DNA of 64,000 bases from Aphelenchoides besseyi (lineage: Eukaryota > Nematoda > Chromadorea > Rhabditida > Aphelenchoididae): assembly GCA_024699855.1 (NCBI GenBank), contig JAMPIQ010000001.1:806001-870000 (forward strand), read 5' to 3'. The translations under genes and the position numbers were made by a program. Positions 37,470-50,346 of this stretch are shown one piece after another; the stretch's first letter is position 1, and each line of letters starts with the position of its first letter. The notes beneath the pieces are model-generated. The model made no database searches, was not told where the DNA came from, and was given only the letters and a program-made list of their open reading frames with translations.

Positions 37470-38691
37470 GTCGATTTGGAATGAAAACCTGAAGGCACGA
37501 GACAAATGAAATGGTGAAGTAAAGTTACAAAGCAAAAATCGCGATGGAAATCTCGAGAACCGCGAAAACATCGCTTTTGATAACAATCGTGATGAGAATC
37601 GCAATCTGGCCACACGGTTTTTCACAGAATTCTTCCCCAGACATTGCTTTCGAATAGCCACAGAATATGAGTAAACGAGCAGTCATATCATCGGTATTGA
37701 CTTCCGGCTGTGATTGTAAGGATTGATGTTACAGTAAAAGGTTGACAAAACAATAGCCATGAGATCGTGGAGATGAGAAACATTCTGCGTCAAGAATCAC
37801 GTTCGAGCTCAACGAACGAACGTGTTCGAAGAGTAGAAGATGAAAACAATCTCCGACTGAGCTGTTCGATAGAAGACGAAAAGCACGAGAAGCAATGGGT
37901 GGCTGTAAGCTGCGGGTCTATCAAACGGAGTTTAGGAGAGAAACTGCAGTACAATGTTTTTTTATCGATTTTATTTGATGGCCCGAAAACGCAGTTGGAC
38001 ATCAACTGACGATTCGGCGACGCTTCTTATTTCAACGAACCTGTCAACCGTCGGATGGTTTGTTGGCGTAAGAACGTGAATGGTGTTAGATTACATTTCT
38101 TGGAGTTCGCAGCTTCCGATTTACGATTGAATTTATTGATCTCAATCAACAGCGTTTTTTTTGAACAAAAACGTAAATAAATAGATTGGTTGCAGTGGAC
38201 AACGTTTTAACATCTTTTGTAAACATTCGATTTCCAACGGAATCTCAATGAGAAAATGCAACAAGAAACAAGAAAAGTGGCGACTTGCACATGAAATAGT
38301 CAACAATCGTTTTTGCAACTTTGAGTCAAATGAGCGAATTAGTGGGGAAGAGCAAGACTGGAGAAGTACAGTGATCGGTTTGTTTGTGAATTTCTGTAAA
38401 AGTGAAAGACAAAGAAAAAAAAGGGTGGAAAACAAGTGAATTGCACCACTTTAACTTTGTTGATTATGTGCGAGAACAAACGAAGGTCATGACTACATAC
38501 ATCATAGATAATTACAGAGACAACAATATCTTTAGACGGAATGAAACCGGCTTTCAATAGTACAAGTGATTACGAATGATCAGAAGAAGGATATGAACAT
38601 TGGATGCTAAGAAAAAAACTTGGAATGTTCACGTGGTTATTGTGAAAATATTCAGGAATGCATAGGGAATGACTAAAATGCACAGAAACTT
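37470..38691. other. Spacer with flanks of the CCCH gene and ESRP
   Basis: 1.2 kb between the CCCH start and the ESRP stop. Only short ORFs are seen, and there is no obvious RNA gene. Confidence 0.4.
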
Positions 38692-41600
38692 TTAGCGTTG
38701 TGATCCTGTGGGTACGAGAGCTGCTTGTTGTAGTGCAGCAGCTGCCGCAGCAAGATCGAAACCCGGCATGACAGGTAGTTGAGGATACACACCGGCAGCG
38801 TCGAGCATCATCTGAAGGCCTTCAATCAAACTTCGAAACACACAAAGAAACTCACTTGTTGTTGGATTTGAGCGTTTGGCGCGTAAAAATGCGGTTCGTT
38901 GCCAAACACCGGCAGTTGCGGCAATTGACCGGCACCGTTGGCTAATCCCGCAAAGTTCTGCATTCCGGCGAACAAGTTCAGTTGATGACCCGAGTTTGCG
39001 ATAGCCGCGTTAGGGAAACCCAACGGCAACGACAAATGCGGGTTGTTGGCTTGTGATAGCGGCGCTTGAGCATAAACACTCGTCGGAGAGATTCCACGTA
39101 GAGCGGCGAGTTGATGCGGAATTCCCAAATTGCCGGGCAACAGTCCGGCATTAGCCAATTGCAACAGTTGGGTAGCGTTCAAGCCCAAACCAATTTGGTT
39201 GGGCAAAGAGGCGAGAGGGTTGAGAACACCGCTCATTTCGTCCAAACTGCATTGGAAAACTTCGATGTAGCTGCAAGTTTGCGGATGAGTATTTCGAGAA
39301 CAACATCAAAACCAACCGTTTTTTCTTTCCAATCTCCATGTTTTTGTTGTGGGTATTCATTGCCGCCAAACTCGCCGCAACATCCGACTTCATTTGAATG
39401 AACGCTTCGCCGGAGGGTGTTCCTTGATTGTTGAAGATCATGTGAATACCCTGATCGACGATTTGTTTCGCGTGTGGACCCAAGAATTCGGCGATTTGTT
39501 CCGGTTTGGCTTCATAGGGTAGACCACGCATCCGAAGACAATCACGACGATTCGCCGGGAAAACGGTCGGAGGTTGTGAAACGGCGGTCGGAAATGAAAC
39601 AATCGGAGTTGCTAAGCCGTTTCCGGTCGACGATTGTACTGTTGGATTTGGTGATGGTCGTTGTTGAATTCGATTGATGATTTGTTGGACTTCGGCTTGA
39701 GTTGTTCGAAACAATTCGATGTAACGAATTCCGATTCGATTCTTATGTTTCGATAGTGCACGTCGTCCGGCTTCATCATCAACGAACAAAACAAACGCGT
39801 CGCCGGTCGGACGACCATCCGGACGATTCACGAACATCACTCCATCGTCCATGATTCCCGGCTCACCATCTGAACCGAAGAATTCGCGCTAAACAAAGAG
39901 GTCGATCAACTCACTGGTCATGTTCGAAACTTACAATTGCATTTTCCGTACAGTCAAATGGCAAACCACGCATTCGAACAATCATTGCGGCGTCGCGACA
40001 AACGAAACGAAGAGCTTCGGAATCGGAACCTGGAATTGCGAACTGATTACCATTGACTAACTCGTAATCCCCAAAAACTTTGAAACTCGACAATGTGGTA
40101 GCAACCTGAACATAATAAGAGAGAGAGAGAAGACCCACGAAGAAGTGGAGAAGTCAAAAAAGAGTTAAGAGTCAGTGAACACCTGCGGAAGGCGGTCAAA
40201 AAGGACCACAGTCAAAGGTTGTTAATTTGTAGTTAATTCAAAGGATGCGAACGTATCGCAGGGACAATTAAGATCGTTGAAAGCATTCGAGATCTACAGT
40301 ACAAGACCACTTAAACGTTTCTTTGCTATGACCGATTAGCGGTTGGCAGTTTTGACTTTGGAATAGAAATTTTCGCATTAAAATCACATAAAAAGAGTCG
40401 AAAATTTTTTGAACCAACCGTCGACAAAATGCCTGCGAGCGTTTGTTCGGCTTATAAATTATTCATTAGTCCGTTTGAGGACATAAATCCGGGAAGAGAG
40501 TCTTCGCACTTTCCGTTACCGTTCTTCGGTTACGATTCAATCAACAAACTCGAATGCAATGAAGAAACGCCTTTTGAATCAATGGGGTGTTTCATTGGTT
40601 GAAATGAATAAGCCCATTGGAATTGGAAGTTCGTGGAAATTTGATCAAAAACAGTCGATCCAAATGGTTGATGCTGTGGTGATAATCGGTTGCCTTTTCT
40701 GGTAACAACACTTGACCTTAACTGTTGAATTGGTTTCCATTGATACGTCAAAAACGTTCACACCGACAAGTTAGCAGCCTTTTTCGTTCTAATCGACATT
40801 GGTTGTGAAATACGATTAGGACGCGTAAATTGTTTTGGGAAACGATAATCCGAACAAACAGACAAATCTGTGGACGTCAATGAAAAGGAAATGGGAAGAC
40901 AGTTAATTGGTCGTACAATTGAATGGCGGAAATGTAAACGAAATCTTTGCCTTTTCATTCGAAATGAAAACGAAACTTTTGCTTTCATCTGAAAGTCGTA
41001 AACAAACGACATGACAGTTTTTGATGCCGTAGGCAGTTTGGAATTGAATTAACGTGACCATGAGACGCCAAATTCGTTCTCTGCTTCTGACGACAAGTGC
41101 AAGTACCATAACAAAGATGTGAGGATATTAAAGTAAGGGAATAGAGATGGCGAAGCGGTCGTTACTAACTCGATTTTTGTATCAATTTGATTGCAATTCC
41201 TTCCATCAAATCCAACACCTACCAACGGCCACCCGCAAAAACTCTTCGCCCGTGCTTCGATACACTTCGATGTATCGGTTATGCAGAAAGTTGCGATGAC
41301 GACGAAGTGCTAATTCACGATGTGCATTGCATTCGAAGCAGACCAACGACTCGCCGTTCCGCCGTCCTTCACTTCCCAAACACAGAGCAATGCCTCCACT
41401 GAAATTCAAAGCAAAATGATTAGAAGACCGTCGAGTTTCCGGCACCGAAAAGCCAAAAGGTTAAGAGGTTAAACGGAACGGATTGCTTCAAAAGAACAAA
41501 ACTTACGGTGCAATGTTTAGTCCGGAAAAGAAGAGAGCAATGTCTTCATCGGACGCCTGCCATGGAAGACCGCGCGTACGTACAACGAGTGATGAGTCAA

Positions 41601-42646
41601 TACGGCGATCGAAGTTAACGTACGGGATATAACCCTCATTGATTGTTTCTACGTGGTTCAAGAGATCCAAGTTTTCTGTAATTTGTTTTTTAAATTCGAA
41701 TTTTCAGTCTCGTCGAATTGGTATGTTTACTTTCGACTCATCTGCTTGCGACCTTCGAAAGACGCGAACAAAAGAGCGAAAAGGTTTCTCTTGAGGCGAA
41801 AATCGCCGAGATCACACGCTTCTCAACCGACCCTCTTCTTCAACGATTCGCCGTAGAAGGTCGTTCATTGAGAGGAGCGGGGACCAAGTCGGTGCGGAAA
41901 AAGAAGATCGAGATTTGAAATTGACCCAACTTCTTCGCGGCACCGTTGATGTTACAAGTCGGTCAACGAGCCAAAAACTTTCGTTCCAAGCGAATACGCT
42001 GCGCAAAGACCGAAACTTACTCTCGTTGACAATGTCGAGAACAGCACGACAACGATCAACCGTAGACATCTGAGCGTAATGTTCGGCGCCATGACGATTA
42101 TCCGGCAATGTGTCGACGCTCACGAATTGGTTGAACACCGGCGGAAGTCGTTGGCGTAGAGTGCTGTCCATCGTTTCGCCAACATTGCAATGACGAGTTG
42201 CGTGTAGAGCGGCAATAGGATGAAGAACCTGTCGTAGATCTTCGGTCGTAGCAATAAGTAGGGCCTGTGGTCCGATTCGATGTGCAATCTGAAAATACAC
42301 TTAAACCATTGATTGCAATCCTTCAAAATACCTGTGCAATGTCCGTGTCCAAGTCGACGACATTCAGTTCGACAATTTCGATTCCTTGATCCGAATCGTC
42401 CGGTTGGATGGCGAAAGCGACGTGCAACAACGCGCCGTTGTTGTGAAGATCGTGAGCGGCCGGTGAAACGGAAGACGCGGATGATGGCGATGTTGTGCCG
42501 ATGGCCGAATCGGTGGATGAAGTCGAAGCGGCCGCAGGCGAAATTGTTCGCCGCGCTCCCGCATTCAACGGTAAGGTCGATTTGACGGCAGAATTTTGTC
42601 TTTGAGTGACGGCAAAAGCGACTAGTACCGGCTTCTCGTGCAACAT
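38692..42646 (-). CDS. ESRP: Epithelial splicing regulatory protein (ESRP/fusilli/SYM-2)
   Basis: This RNA-binding protein controls alternative splicing. An N-terminal exonuclease-like region ([44 protein letters not shown] and [12 protein letters not shown]) leads into three quasi-RRMs. qRRM1 (about 41635-41215) has [20 protein letters not shown]. qRRM2 (about 40110-39700) has [17 protein letters not shown] and [20 protein letters not shown]. qRRM3 (about 39545-39240) has [20 protein letters not shown] and [13 protein letters not shown]. The RGLP motif in each is typical of the hnRNP F/H-ESRP group. A Leu/Ala/Asn/Gln-rich tail ends at the TAA near 38692. The intron between qRRM1 and qRRM2 is about 1.1 kb. 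The start at 42646 (MLHEKPVL) lies 15-20 bases after a TTTACAG acceptor. Confidence 0.92.
40120..41213 (-). other. Long ESRP intron
   Basis: This roughly 1.1-kb intron separates qRRM1 from qRRM2 and has a short GA dinucleotide run near 40120-40133. No coding exon or clear regulatory motif could be identified. Confidence 0.5.
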
Positions 42647-45600
42647 TTCGGTTTGAGCAAAAGAACTGTAAACGACTGAGTTGGCAGTGATCAATAAAAA
42701 CTGACCGAATTGACCAAAAAGTGATTTCTACTCTTCTGAATCCGAAATTGGGCGTCGAACTGTCGGAGAGACTGAAACGTTAACACAAGACTTATAAGCG
42801 GTTAAAGGTGAGCCCACGACTTGGAAGCACTCGAAAATGGCAAAACGAAATCACGAAGACAAAAATGGTCAGAAGGATTAAGACGACGGCAAACAACAAG
42901 CGGATTGAGCGCTCCGTCCAACATCACTTCGACTGAGTCTCGTGAGCGGCATCTTCGCAAATTGATGCGGACATCAACGCCCAAGAAAACCCTCTCCCCG
43001 ACTTCGCACCTGCGGTGATTTGGCGGAGATTAGAACAAAAATGCCGTCGAGGGAAAAAAGAAATTGCTCGTTGATTCAATGGCAAAGATCATCGTTGGGC
43101 CGATCTTCGAGCAGTAGATCGCGTTTCAAAAGCAAAATTTCTTCGCGTCGAGAAGTTTTGTTTGTTTTCGGATAATGAAACGTCAAGAAAATGGATTTCG
43201 GACTTTCTCGAGTTCCGGTCAATGGCGTTGTGAATCGACTGCTGTCGTTGACGTTCGAAGACGATGCGTTCAAGTTCACGGCCAAGAGAATCCATGGGTT
43301 TAGTTCCACGGACGGGCCGCCAATTGAATCTCGGCAATTCCTAAAATAAACAAAAAATCGAGATTCCCACAATTTTGCACTAAACGTCGTTTCGCGCTTC
43401 TTTTCCGCGTTTTGCCGAAAAAAGATGAGCGGCGGAAGTCGAAACGTTTCGCGTAAGCGGCGCTCTTAATCGACGGATCGCGATTTCGAACTTTTTTCGC
43501 GACTTTCACGTCCGCGCAAAAGCTCGCCGCCCAAAATTTCCCTACGGTTTCTCTAATAGGGAAATTAAAGAAAACGCACGCGTTTTTTGTCGCCAAAACT
43601 AGAGAAGAGTTTCCATTCAACGAACTGTAGAACGGCGACCAGCACTGAAAGTCACCAAACTGCGCGAGAAACTCGCAGCAAAAAAACACGATGTGAACCA
43701 GTCGACCTGACCGCCTCCGTGTACGTCCTTCTCGATGAAAAAAGAGCGATCAAGGTGACCGTCGATGGACCGAAATGAGCAGTTGACTCAATGAACAACC
43801 CGCTGGTTATACAAGTCGACGTGCTTCTTGCCGGAAGTACCAAAAAAGCGCAACAGGGAGAATTTGCTCAGATTCGTTCACTTCCTCTCCACATGGAGGC
43901 CCATTGAACCTCTGATTCTTTATCTTGCGTGATTATAATTCCCGGACAACGCGTATACTAGACTGATAAACGAAAGACCTCGAAAATCCGGACTGTTAAT
44001 CCGCCGCGATTCTTCACATTACGCTCCACCGGTGTGTCCATTGGCCGGCCCATTTCTTTGCTTCTTGAATCGGAAGCTCTTGCCTTAAATTTATTCATGT
44101 GCCAAACAAACGACCGGAAAACTTTCAACGTAAAAGGTGCAAACCATTGCGTTTACATAATTCATCATCGGCCCTGAACAAAACAACAACAATGGAAATG
44201 CAAAACACTCTTCAACGAGTTCACAACTTTTAATGAAAATAATGAGCGGGCAGTTTGATTATCAGCAGTCGCCGATTGACACCGAGAAGTCTCAACGATT
44301 CTTTTTCGAACGTTCAACTTGTCGATTCCGCCTCAGCGCTCACGACGTCTGGTCAATCAACGATAGGAGTTGAAGGGTTACGAGGAGAAAGAATCACTTC
44401 TACAGTAGAGGTCAAATGAATGTGGCAATCAGAGAAGGAAGACGAACCTTCACTTCAACAACTAAAGACCTCAAAAAGTCTATTAATTGGGGAAACCAAA
44501 AATCGATATCCGCTTAGACACACACATTAACGGACAAAACTAAAGTTACCAGCGAGATGTCAAAACGGTACGTATAAAACTAGTGCATTTAAAATTCGTG
44601 GACCACAGGTGAAATCGAAACGATAGAACGCTCTCAAGAACAACAAGAATCCTTGGCGACCGTCGCTCTTCGGCTTCAGAATGTCGGTTGCGTAACGAAA
44701 CCGTAAAGGGGAGGAGAGAGACGGCGCGAGAATACGAAAACAACTTTCGGAATTCGAAACGTTGATTTTGTTAACGAAAATCCGCTCCGGTTTCCCTTCG
44801 CTGACCAGTCGGTCAACAACGACGATCGACGTCAATTGCGGAATCTTCGCAGCGACAAACCGTTTCGCCGTCCTCCAAAATCCACGACGACGAGCGAAAT
44901 TCGACGGACGCCGAAACCGATCAGCCGAATGAGACCTCCAGAGAGAAAAAAAGGTTATTGCCACTCATAAGCCTCGAGTCCGTAAACGACATCTGTTAAC
45001 GATCAGTTTGTCCAAAAAAGCAAATGGCACATGGAATCTAGACGGAAAGCTTTACGATCAAAAACCCAACTTTTAGGATCGGCGGTCGTCTTTTCTTTGT
45101 CCGTTTATGACTTCGGGAGGACGGTTGTTTTGCGGCGTTGAGTTCGCTTCGGTCCTGCTTTGAATCGCGACCTTTGCACGACACAGCAGATGCACACGTA
45201 AAAAACGTCCCCGCAAGTTCAATGGCCGCTCTGTGGTCAAACCTTTCGTCTCGACATTTCGCTTCGATTTTGGCAAAAAATGGGAATCGCGAAATGGCGA
45301 TGTGATAGTGAGGATTCGAATTTCAAAGCGTTTTTCGAAGTGTCACGCAATTTCAAGACGACAGCCGATTGCGTCTCTAGAAATGAACGCGCGGAGAAAA
45401 CAAATTCCGGTGGTCCGACCAAAAAAATTGTGCGCGAGGTTCGGCGTCGATTGCCATTCGACTCGAAGAATCGAAGCGTCCGATTTTGGGGGCGAGTGGT
45501 CAACCAAAGACAAAAAAACGTGCACATGCGGCGGCGCCAACGCGACGTTGCGACGCAAAAACACGGGAGTTACGTTTTCGATTCTTCAGTGAGTGGTTTT

Positions 45601-46617
45601 GAGTACCTAGTCAGTTTGTTTTCACAGCTGCATTTCGTATTCAGTGAAGACCACGATCAAAAGCCAGTCGAGAAAGAAGGAGGTTTCCAGAGCTGCCAAC
45701 GTTCGAAACGAACGCGCATCTCCGTCGGTTTTACGACCCGAAACTCGAATAAAAATCTCTTGCCGTAACAAAATGGACATCAAAGCTGAATGCAGAAAAG
45801 GAACTGGACAGTAAGGAAGATGCGTTGAAATCCGCGAGAAAAAACGTGACGACGCTAATTGTCGTCGTACACGAAGTCGAACAATACGATCCCATTGACT
45901 TGTTATGATCAAAAACTTTTGACCAATTCATCAATCGTATGTTGCGTCATTCTTCCATTCCCACCAAAACGCACAAACCATCCGCGCATTATGGTATTTG
46001 CGCACCTTCTTTTTTGGTCATTTACACCATTGTCTCAACTGTTTGGCTTCGGATGCGCAGACGCAAGAAAACGTTTTTGTCCGCTTATTACACGAAATAC
46101 GCGGCGAGAACAAGCCGATGGGCAATCGATTTTTTTCGGCCAAAAGTGCGCGAAAATTGTGTTTCTTTTGTCGCATCATCGTTGCGCGTGCTCATAATCT
46201 TCACCGTCCAAGAAGTCTCTGTGTTCCTCTTGAAAACATTTCTTTTTGCGCACTGACTGTAAAACGTCACGCTCGATTGTTGTTATCGCACTTCGAACAA
46301 CTCCACTCGATGTTCCCACACACGATCGCAAATACAACGCGAAATAACTTCGTACTTCCTCTGCTCATTGTATCCCCTCGGATTCATCACTTCGAAGGCA
46401 AACACACAAACATCTTCACTCCAATTGAGAAGTTCATTCAAAGGCGAAATCAGATTGTTGACTATTGTTGTAACTTTCAAACATGACAAACTTTCGTCCC
46501 ATCGACTGATTTCCATCTCGAATCTCTTCATCAAAATCCCATTGGCATTTTGTGGCAAAAGCGTCGTTTTTCGTGTTTCAGTCGCTGAACCTCTTCGTTT
46601 TTCCATCGTTGGAAGTC
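42647..46617. other. Gene-poor spacer between ESRP and IMP4
   Basis: Nearly 4 kb between two outward-facing genes. ORFs up to 162 codons overlap on both strands in CG-richer sequence (for example 45280-45768 and 45998-46486) with no domain, splice pattern or hydrophobic signature. ESRP leader exons probably lie near 42700-43000. A TTTCAG ends about 40 bases before the IMP4 ATG. Confidence 0.45.
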
Positions 46618-47645
46618 ATGTTACGCCGTGAAATTCGCGAACGTCGGGAATTCATTTTTCGTAAAACGAAGGAGAAACAACAACGAGAACTTCAAGAGCG
46701 TCGTGAGTTCGTTCGTGACGCGTTGGACAAGAATCAATCGTTGCCGGCCGACCTGCGAAAAGATGCCAAACGTTTGGCGAAAGAAAGCGATTGGGGTGCT
46801 CCAGTGGACAACATCGACGACGAGTACCGATTTGCCGGTTGTCAGGACCCGAAGGTGGTGATCACAACGAGTCGTGATCCATCGGCGAGTTTGAAGCGTT
46901 TCGCGAAGGTGAGTCGGAAGTTTGAACGAAATTAAAATTTTTGTGGAATCCAGGAGATCAAACTCACGATTCCGAACGCCCAGGCCGTCAATCGTGGTTC
47001 CCACGACGTCAAGAGCATCATCAAAGCGTGCAAAGCGTCAGACGTGAGATCTTGGTTGGACTTCCAAAACTGAATTTCTTGTGTTTTAGGTTACGGACGT
47101 CGTCTTCTTGAACGAAACGCGTGGAACTCCCGACTCGGTGATTGTCACTCATTTGCCTCACGGACCGACTGCCTACTTCAGTTTGCACAACGTGGTTATG
47201 CGTCACGATGTTGCTGGAACGGAGCACATGTCCGAGCAGTATCCGCACTTGTGTTTCCATGAGTTGAACTCGAAGGTCGGAAGTCGAGTAAGTGAACAGT
47301 TCGATCCACTTCCTCTCATTGACTTTTAGATCACTTCTGTGCTCAAGTACTTGTTTCCTGTGCCTCGACCGGACAGCAAACGAATCGTCAGTTTCACGAA
47401 CACTGACGACTTCATTTCTTTCCGTCAGTTCACGCACAAAACGGGCGAAGGTGGAGCCGTCGAACTGAAGGAGTTGGGACCACGATTCGAATTGAGACGT
47501 ACGTTCCACAATGTTCTCCACACACTCAAGATCATTTTCAGCTTATTCGATCGTTTTGGGGACCGTGGACATTGCGAACGCCTCAGAAACCGAATGGGCA
47601 CTGCGGTCGTATACGAACAAGAAGCGAAGCATTCTGTCGACCTGA
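46618..47645 (+). CDS. IMP4: U3 small nucleolar ribonucleoprotein IMP4
   Basis: IMP4 is a Brix-domain component of the U3 snoRNP/SSU processome needed for early 18S rRNA processing in the nucleolus. The start MLRREIRERREFIFRKTKEK is characteristic. Brix-domain blocks follow: DPKVVITTSRDPSASLKRFA, SIIKACKASDVTDVVFLNET, VTHLPHGPTAYFSLHNVVMR, LFPVPRPDSKRIVSFTN and FISFRQFTHK. The last exon joins as ELRPYSIVLGTVDIANASE and ends SYTNKKRSILST, like the human YMIRLGTLEQ...YTNTARKRVFL end. Four or five introns of about 40-50 bp occur. AATAAA follows at 47727. Confidence 0.95.
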
Positions 47646-48717
47646 ATTTTTGTTACTGTTTTTTGTTGTTGTTGGATTTGTTTCGTATTATTGTTGAGGT
47701 TTCGTAAAATTTTTACTTTTTGAAAGAATAAACAGTTGATAGCATTCAAGCTACGTACCATTTCAGCGAAGTCGACTCATTCATCGACTGCTCTTTTCAA
47801 CGATAAAAAGACTTAAAAAAGAAGGGGAAAACGTGAAAACAAGTAAATTCGATGAATACCAGCATTCGCATTGACCAAAGAAGTAAAACTGAAACAATTA
47901 AGAACGAGAAACAAATTCAACTGACGTGTCCGAATCGAAGTCGTTGTCATCGATGTTTTCAGCTTCGAAGTTCACCTCTTATGCAAATCGTGTGATGTCT
48001 TCGCCTTCGTTTCAACGTACGATTGCAGAAGGCCGTCGCTGATGTTAAATCGTCCCACGCAACTTGAATCTATTAAATCAAGAAGTTGTTTATAGTCGAT
48101 TCTTTCGGTGCTCGTCCAGCCCCCAACAATCGCCTTACATTGTTGTTCGATGAAGGCGGTCGACAATCGGCGCCCTCTGACGTGATAATAAGCAAGAAAG
48201 CCAAATGAAATGTCAATAAAAAAACGTCTTTTTGGTGTTTCTTAGCATAATGCGAAGTTTCAACAATCGTAATAACGAAGTTTCTGAGGAATAAACACAA
48301 GGGAACGCTAAATAAAGGGGATGGTTATTACAGTGTTTACTGTAATTTTTGTGCTCGGCCATCAACGTCATCATCGAACCAGTTTAGTTCGTCACGATTC
48401 CGAAGAAATCGATAGTTTTGTTTTGTCACCCAATAAACGACGTTCATCGTTTCGTTCCTCATCTGTTTCAGACAATCTTCCGACTTGCCTATCGAACGGT
48501 CGCATCCTTCTCTCTACTGGTTCGCCGTCCACTTTCGGCAATCACCTTCTTGTTTTGAGTTGTTTACTGGCAAGTTGCGTGTGTCAATCGAGCTGTGCAA
48601 GTGTCTCTTTACACTCGTTCTCTCATCGAATGTTTTGTAATCGTCTCGTTTCAGTTTCGCGTTCCAATCGAACTCTGTGGTTTTTCAAACTTCGTAAATC
48701 GTCCAAATCCGCAAACC
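47646..48717. other. Spacer between IMP4 and the KEN-box gene
   Basis: About 1.1 kb containing the IMP4 3' UTR with AATAAA at 47727-47732 and the upstream region of the next gene. No supported gene. Confidence 0.4.
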
Positions 48718-49667
48718 ATGTCAAACGGCCACGACTCAGACAAGGAGAACATAGATCCACTGAAAACACCTCCGCCCCGAGTAAGCGAACAATCCGTAGA
48801 AGATGAAAGCGATGAGAGCGAAGAAGATGAGAACGATCAGGTCGAAGAAGATGAGAACGATCAGGTCGAAGAAGATGAGAACGATCAGGTCGAAGAAGAT
48901 GAGAACGATCAGGTCGAAAACGTTCTGTCCGCAGAAGACGCATGGATTTTAAGACGCAGCGTAAGTTGCGGAGCATTGTTCTTGAATTCTTGTTCTTTAG
49001 GATGATTCGTTCGAGGACATCATTTCCGTGCTGGAGGCTGGAATTTTTAATTGGCGCAGTCTGACTGAACCATTGACTATTAATTGGAATTTTGACAACA
49101 ATGAACCGACAGCAACTGATTTTCAAGAACCAACAGTAAGTTTTCGAGCCGCTTTCTCTCATTGATCACATTTTTTAGGAAGAAACTCAAATGGGAGATC
49201 ACGATGAAGATGTGCGCGTACCGTTAACCAATCGAACAGTTACCGATGACGATTCAATGAACATGGAGGTAGAGCCGATTTCCTCTACGATGATTGGTTT
49301 GGAACATTTGGACGAAAACAACCAAGAATATACCACAGGAGAGCAGTTTCCGAATGCACAAGACGCCGAGAAGTTAGTTTTATTGTTGTGATTTGAATGT
49401 ACAGTGAAATTTTCAGTTCCAGTGAATCTCCGCCTTCAAAGCGTCGTCGATGTGATTTGGAGACGAACGAGCAATCGACCAGTGGACTTCAATTGTCACA
49501 ACATCTATCGGCCGAACTTACAACTCAATGTTCTGTTCAAGTGTCTCCTAAACAACAAAAGGACGATTCTTTTAAGTCAAATTCAAGTCAAGAAAAGCGC
49601 AGGATATCAGTTAGTATTGAGGTTTCAAGATATTGACAACCGTTCGTGTTTTTAGGATGAACTCTAA
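48718..49667 (+). CDS. Acidic, probably nuclear protein with KEN box and EEDENDQV repeats
   Basis: I do not recognise a family. Five exons (48718-48960, 49001-49135, 49179-49372, 49417-49609, 49656-49667) sum to 777 nt, giving 258 residues in consistent phase. The N-terminus contains DKENIDP (a KEN-type degron core at residues 9-11 with a downstream Pro), then PLKTPPP, which fits a proline-directed kinase site. Four identical EEDENDQV repeats follow, and the protein stays acidic. PSKRRRCD in exon 4 looks like a nuclear localisation signal. The composition suggests an APC/C-regulated, disordered cell-cycle or chromatin protein; securin-like roles are conceivable but unsupported by alignment. 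The short last exon (DEL and stop) relies on the GTTAGT donor at 49610. Confidence 0.65.
48820..48915 (+). repeat. Perfect 4 x 24-bp coding minisatellite
   Basis: Four identical 24-base units starting GAAGAAGATGAGAACGATCA run head to tail without a mismatch, encoding EEDENDQV four times. Identity at the DNA level, including third positions, points to recent expansion by slippage or unequal exchange. Confidence 0.97.
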
Positions 49668-50346
49668 TAGTCAGATCAGCCCAATTAGTTGTCCGTTGCG
49701 TAATGCGCCACTTTCGTTCGATTGAGAACTTATACGTGTTGGATACCACAAGGCCATTTCCTTCTCACGTTAACTGTTTCCACTCAAAAACTCTTATGGT
49801 CTTTTCGTTTCTATGACCCTAAACTCAATGAAATTTCTATCGCTTCAAATTTCGCTACATTTTATCAAAGATTTCTCATAATTTTATATGGCTAACTTAT
49901 TTCAACGAGTAAAATGTTTGAATCGCAATGGAACAAGAAGATTACAACAAAGAGTTCGCTTCTGTTAAAGCGATTGTTGGCAACGAACATCATTTAAGGT
50001 TTTAGCTTGAATAAATGTTGTCTTCTGACTACAAAACAGTAGTTTCGTTCACATCCAACGTCCAGCCTCTTAGAAGCTGAACATTGCTTCCGTCTTTTGC
50101 GATTCAAACTCTCGGCGTATTGCGAAAATGCTTCTTTGCTATCTTCCATAACAGTCGTCGGAGTCAGTTAATTTATGAAGCCAATCAAATTACACGTGAA
50201 AGTCAAATAAACAATTTGGCAAATCGAATAAGTTTAACAACCGGAAAAGTCGAATGGCAAGTGGAGATATTCAAAAGTAACAACAAAATGCAATTGAGAT
50301 GATCAGACGAAACTTACACGCAATGAGAATTGAAATGCACCGGAAC
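49668..50346. other. Convergent spacer between the KEN-box gene and the GPCR
   Basis: 679 bp containing the 3' UTRs of two convergent genes. No ORF of interest. Confidence 0.4.

Noticed and set aside
45280..46486. Long overlapping ORFs on both strands (up to 162 codons)
   Set aside because: Several frames are open at once in CG-richer sequence, composition is Arg/Phe-skewed, and no family pattern was seen. Chance ORFs are more likely.
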